Assembly: GCA_009827215.1 (NCBI GenBank)
Contig: WUAJ01000103.1
Location: forward strand, 1 to 8,117
Direction of reading: 5' to 3'
DNA: 8,117 bases
Origin: Phycisphaeraceae bacterium
Lineage (GTDB): Bacteria > Planctomycetota > Phycisphaerae > Phycisphaerales > UBA1924
Positions 6,661 through 8,117 of the stretch are shown here, one piece after another. Position numbers and translations under genes: made by a program. Position 1 is the first letter of the stretch. Each line of letters begins with the position of its first letter. A model generated the notes under the pieces. The model was not told the DNA's origin and ran no database searches. It saw only the letters and a program-made list of their open reading frames with translations.

Positions 6661-6733
6661 ACAACCCTTTCAGAAACCTATACGCATCAGAACCCGTAAG
6701 GTTGACTCTCCGGGCAACTATACTCAAAGACGC
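6661..6733. promoter_or_regulatory. Divergent promoter region between the zinc-ribbon and lipoprotein genes
   Basis: This 73-base gap must serve both directions. Plus strand: TATACT at 6719-6724 matches five of six -10 bases and would start transcription about three bases before the lipoprotein ATG. No ribosome site precedes that ATG, so a near-leaderless transcript is possible. TTGACT at 6702-6707 is only 11 bases upstream, too close for a normal -35. Minus strand: TATAGG at 6677-6682 is a weak -10 candidate for the zinc-ribbon gene. Confidence 0.35.
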
Positions 6734-7411
6734 ATGCACGCACGATCCATAGCATCCCGATACCTACTCTCCCTAGCTATCCATCGGCTCGTAATCCTGA
6801 CGAGCATGATCTGCGTGCTCGTCACTCCCAGCGGATGCGGATCTTCTCAACCCAGATCAACCGCAACGCAGCGAGCGCCAATCGTCGCGATGCTGAACTC
6901 CACCCCGATTTATCAACATCAGATATGGGCAACAATGTCCGAACTCGCAGGCAGACAAGCGTTAGACGAACTGATCCTCACGCAACTCCTGGATCAGCAC
7001 GCACAGCGAGCCGGATGGATCGTGAACGAGGATGACATTCAAACAGAACTCGACGCGTTGATTGCAACGCTAAATCAAACCACGCCGAGTGAATCCTCCG
7101 CGCGACTGATCGAGTCCGTTCGTGAGCGTCGAGGCCTAGGTCCAGCCCGGTTCAACGCCTTGCTCCGGAGAAACGCCATCCTTCGACGCATGATCGTCAA
7201 GAGCCCGGAAATCCCAGCACTAGTCAAGCAAGAAACCCAAGCCGCGATTGAACGCTCAACTGAATCAGTTTCAGATGCACGAATAATCCAGCTACGCAAA
7301 CGCGCGATGCTCGTCGCCCAGCAAACGCTGATGGAACGCAAAGCGCGAGAACTCGTGTCCAACGCCGAAGTGCTCATCATGGATCGCTCCATCAACTGGG
7401 CCGGAGAGTGA
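6734..7411 (+). CDS. SurA N-terminal-like chaperone lipoprotein without PPIase domain
   Basis: This 225-residue protein starts with a basic stretch and a hydrophobic core (about 18-31) ending in VTPSGCG. Cys35 is the likely lipidated residue, although the -3 position is Pro rather than the usual Leu, so the lipobox is imperfect. The body resembles the SurA/PrsA N-terminal chaperone region. VAMLNSTPIYQHQIWATM (51-68) leads into GRQALDELILTQLLDQHA (73-90), AGWIVNEDDIQTEL (93-106), and a helical segment GLGPARFNALLRRNAILRRM (134-153). A final helix pair ends in AEVLIMDRSINW (211-222). No parvulin (rotamase) domain is present where SurA would carry one, so a holdase role at the membrane is the inference. 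The UbiA-like gene starts four bases after its stop. It could instead be a lineage-specific lipoprotein with only a SurA-like fold. Confidence 0.75.
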   Translation: MHARSIASRYLLSLAIHRLVILTSMICVLVTPSGCGSSQPRSTATQRAPIVAMLNSTPIYQHQIWATMSELAGRQALDELILTQLLDQHAQRAGWIVNEDDIQTELDALIATLNQTTPSESSARLIESVRERRGLGPARFNALLRRNAILRRMIVKSPEIPALVKQETQAAIERSTESVSDARIIQLRKRAMLVAQQTLMERKARELVSNAEVLIMDRSINWAGE

Positions 7412-7500
7412 CACGATGCGTGCGCACAATCGCGGCGATAGTGTTCCACATGGAACAACTCCAATACTGAGTAAGTTCGGTCACCTCGCAGGCTGGGCGG
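7381..7500. other. GC-skew sign change on the plus strand
   Basis: Hand counts on the plus strand give G 40/C 71 (1921-2100, plus gene), G 39/C 58 (3301-3480, minus gene) and G 42/C 55 (7201-7380, plus gene). To the right they give G 56/C 39 (7501-7680) and G 63/C 36 (7801-7980), both in a plus gene. C-richness on the left does not depend on gene direction, and the sign flips between two co-directional genes. The C-to-G order is the polarity expected at a replication origin rather than a terminus. Only about 700 bases lie to the right. Confidence 0.5.
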
Positions 7501-8117
7501 TGCTGTACAGCATCGGAGTCACACTGGTATTGGCTGCCATACTGGATCGGGAGGTTGATCCGTGGAGCTTGGTGTATGTTACTCTGTGTGCGCACGCTGG
7601 ATATCTTCTGGATCGCGTTAAGTTTCGCGATCAGGATCTGGATCCTGCGGATCTGATGGCGGAACCTGAACGGCATAACTATCTCCGCCGACAGGCGTGG
7701 TGGATCCGTTGGCTCATGATCATGGAGTGGGTCGCAGCGATCGCTGTCGGAGCCATGATATCTCCAATATTGGCTGGTTTGGTAATTGTGGGTGTCGCAG
7801 CGGGGATTGGATACGCGGGATGGAAGCCTGGAAAGATTTCTCGACTCAAGGATATCGCGGGACTCAAAGCGGTACTTGTAAGTGGCGCAGTGACTGGGCT
7901 CGCGACATTCACAGTCAATCGCGGAGAGTTGGGTGTACTCGTGGAGTCGCCGAGCATGCTTTGGGCAATATCAGGGATTGGGCTCATTGTGTTTGGGGAT
8001 GCGGTTCTCTGTGATTTAGACGATGAGTCGAGCGATGATGCATTCCGGACTCGTAGTCTGCCTGTGATGCTTGGCGGTCGAAGGGCGGCACTTGTCGGCA
8101 TGACGGCGTTGGTGCTT
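7416..8117 (+). CDS. UbiA-family prenyltransferase-like membrane protein (3' end cut off)
   Basis: All 234 visible codons are open. It is a polytopic membrane protein with hydrophobic helices near 24-43, 51-65, 98-113, 115-134, 149-166 and 182-198. UbiA enzymes join a prenyl diphosphate to an aromatic or sugar acceptor using two Asp-rich Mg sites. Here the first site is divergent: LLDRVKFRDQDLDPAD (64-79, Asp66, 72, 74, 76, 79) with PERHNYLRR following. The second is CDLDDESSDDAFRTRSLP (199-216), matching the usual D-x-x-D...RTLPV pattern with LPVMLGGRRAA after it. GWKPGKISRLKDIAGLK (135-151) corresponds to the Tyr/Lys loop before the middle helix. The substrate cannot be assigned. GGAG at 7403-7406, nine bases before the ATG, supports this start, and the gap from the lipoprotein stop is four bases. 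The first 20 residues are polar, and the parS-like word lies inside them. Codons end in G far more than in the plus-strand genes to the left. Confidence 0.78.
   Translation, partial: MRAHNRGDSVPHGTTPILSKFGHLAGWAVLYSIGVTLVLAAILDREVDPWSLVYVTLCAHAGYLLDRVKFRDQDLDPADLMAEPERHNYLRRQAWWIRWLMIMEWVAAIAVGAMISPILAGLVIVGVAAGIGYAGWKPGKISRLKDIAGLKAVLVSGAVTGLATFTVNRGELGVLVESPSMLWAISGIGLIVFGDAVLCDLDDESSDDAFRTRSLPVMLGGRRAALVGMTALVL
7442..7457. other. parS-like 16-bp near-palindrome
   Basis: TGTTCCACATGGAACA is a near-perfect palindrome. One base change (A to G at 7450) would make it TGTTCCACGTGGAACA, the form of parS I recall for Pseudomonas. It differs at three positions from the TGTTTCACGTGAAACA consensus. 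ParB binds such sites near replication origins to start chromosome segregation. It sits in codons 9-14 of the UbiA-like gene, where the protein is probably not constrained, and at the skew change. One mismatch falls in the central CG step, which matters for ParB binding, so the call stays tentative. Confidence 0.4.

Noticed and set aside
6039..6752. Plus-strand open frame of 237 codons and a second of 202 codons
   Set aside because: Both are antisense to the zinc-ribbon gene, low in complexity and end across the lipoprotein start.
1..8117. Insertion sequences, CRISPR arrays, tRNA or rRNA genes, DnaA-box clusters
   Set aside because: No transposase motifs, spaced direct repeats, clover-leaf sequences, rRNA signatures or TTATCCACA-like clusters were seen on either strand.

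Overview
The window looks like chromosomal, mostly housekeeping DNA from a Gram-negative-type bacterium, most likely a planctomycete of the Phycisphaerae kind. This is an inference from protein style. The main clues are a PulG/DUF1559-like pseudopilin ending in a TRGGLxGIDFGG-type tail, a zinc-ribbon protein with a C-terminal membrane anchor placed directly before it, and a tandem pterin-synthase protein. Genes are tightly packed, no gene-free stretch exceeds about 110 bases, and no mobile element, CRISPR array, tRNA or rRNA was seen.

Layout, left to right. Positions 1-562 (minus) hold the N-terminal 187 residues of a Cys-type glutathione peroxidase with an N-terminal export or membrane segment. 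Divergent from it, 619-1419 (plus) encodes a two-domain 6-pyruvoyltetrahydropterin synthase-like protein whose first domain has lost its active site, followed by a family 9 glycosyltransferase (1446-2486). This converges on a minus-strand serine operon, with serA-like 3-phosphoglycerate dehydrogenase (4684-3665) and serC (3636-2536), closed by a rho-independent terminator at 2489-2512. Upstream of serA, on the same strand, lie the pseudopilin (5806-4793) and the zinc-ribbon/GYF-like membrane protein (6660-5803), joined by an ATGA stop/start overlap. Divergent from these, a SurA-N-like lipoprotein (6734-7411) is followed after 4 bases by a UbiA-family prenyltransferase-like gene that runs off the right edge.

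How the genes fit together. SerA and SerC are consecutive steps of serine synthesis (3-phosphoglycerate to phosphohydroxypyruvate to phosphoserine). The pseudopilin and its partner point to envelope assembly. The lipoprotein and UbiA-like pair are adjacent and probably cotranscribed, but no shared pathway can be read from sequence.

The most interesting non-genic signal is near 7.4 kb. The plus strand is C-rich in every stretch counted to the left, whichever way the genes point, and turns G-rich at the start of the UbiA-like gene. A 16-bp near-palindrome resembling the ParB-binding parS site (7442-7457) sits at the turn. Together these suggest a replication-strand boundary of origin polarity, which can be tested on the complete replicon. 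Other points for a second look are a Glu-to-Gln change at the predicted catalytic position of the SerA-like enzyme, the dead first half of the pterin synthase, and hairpins in the serA leader. I see no clear new multi-gene defence or metabolic system here.
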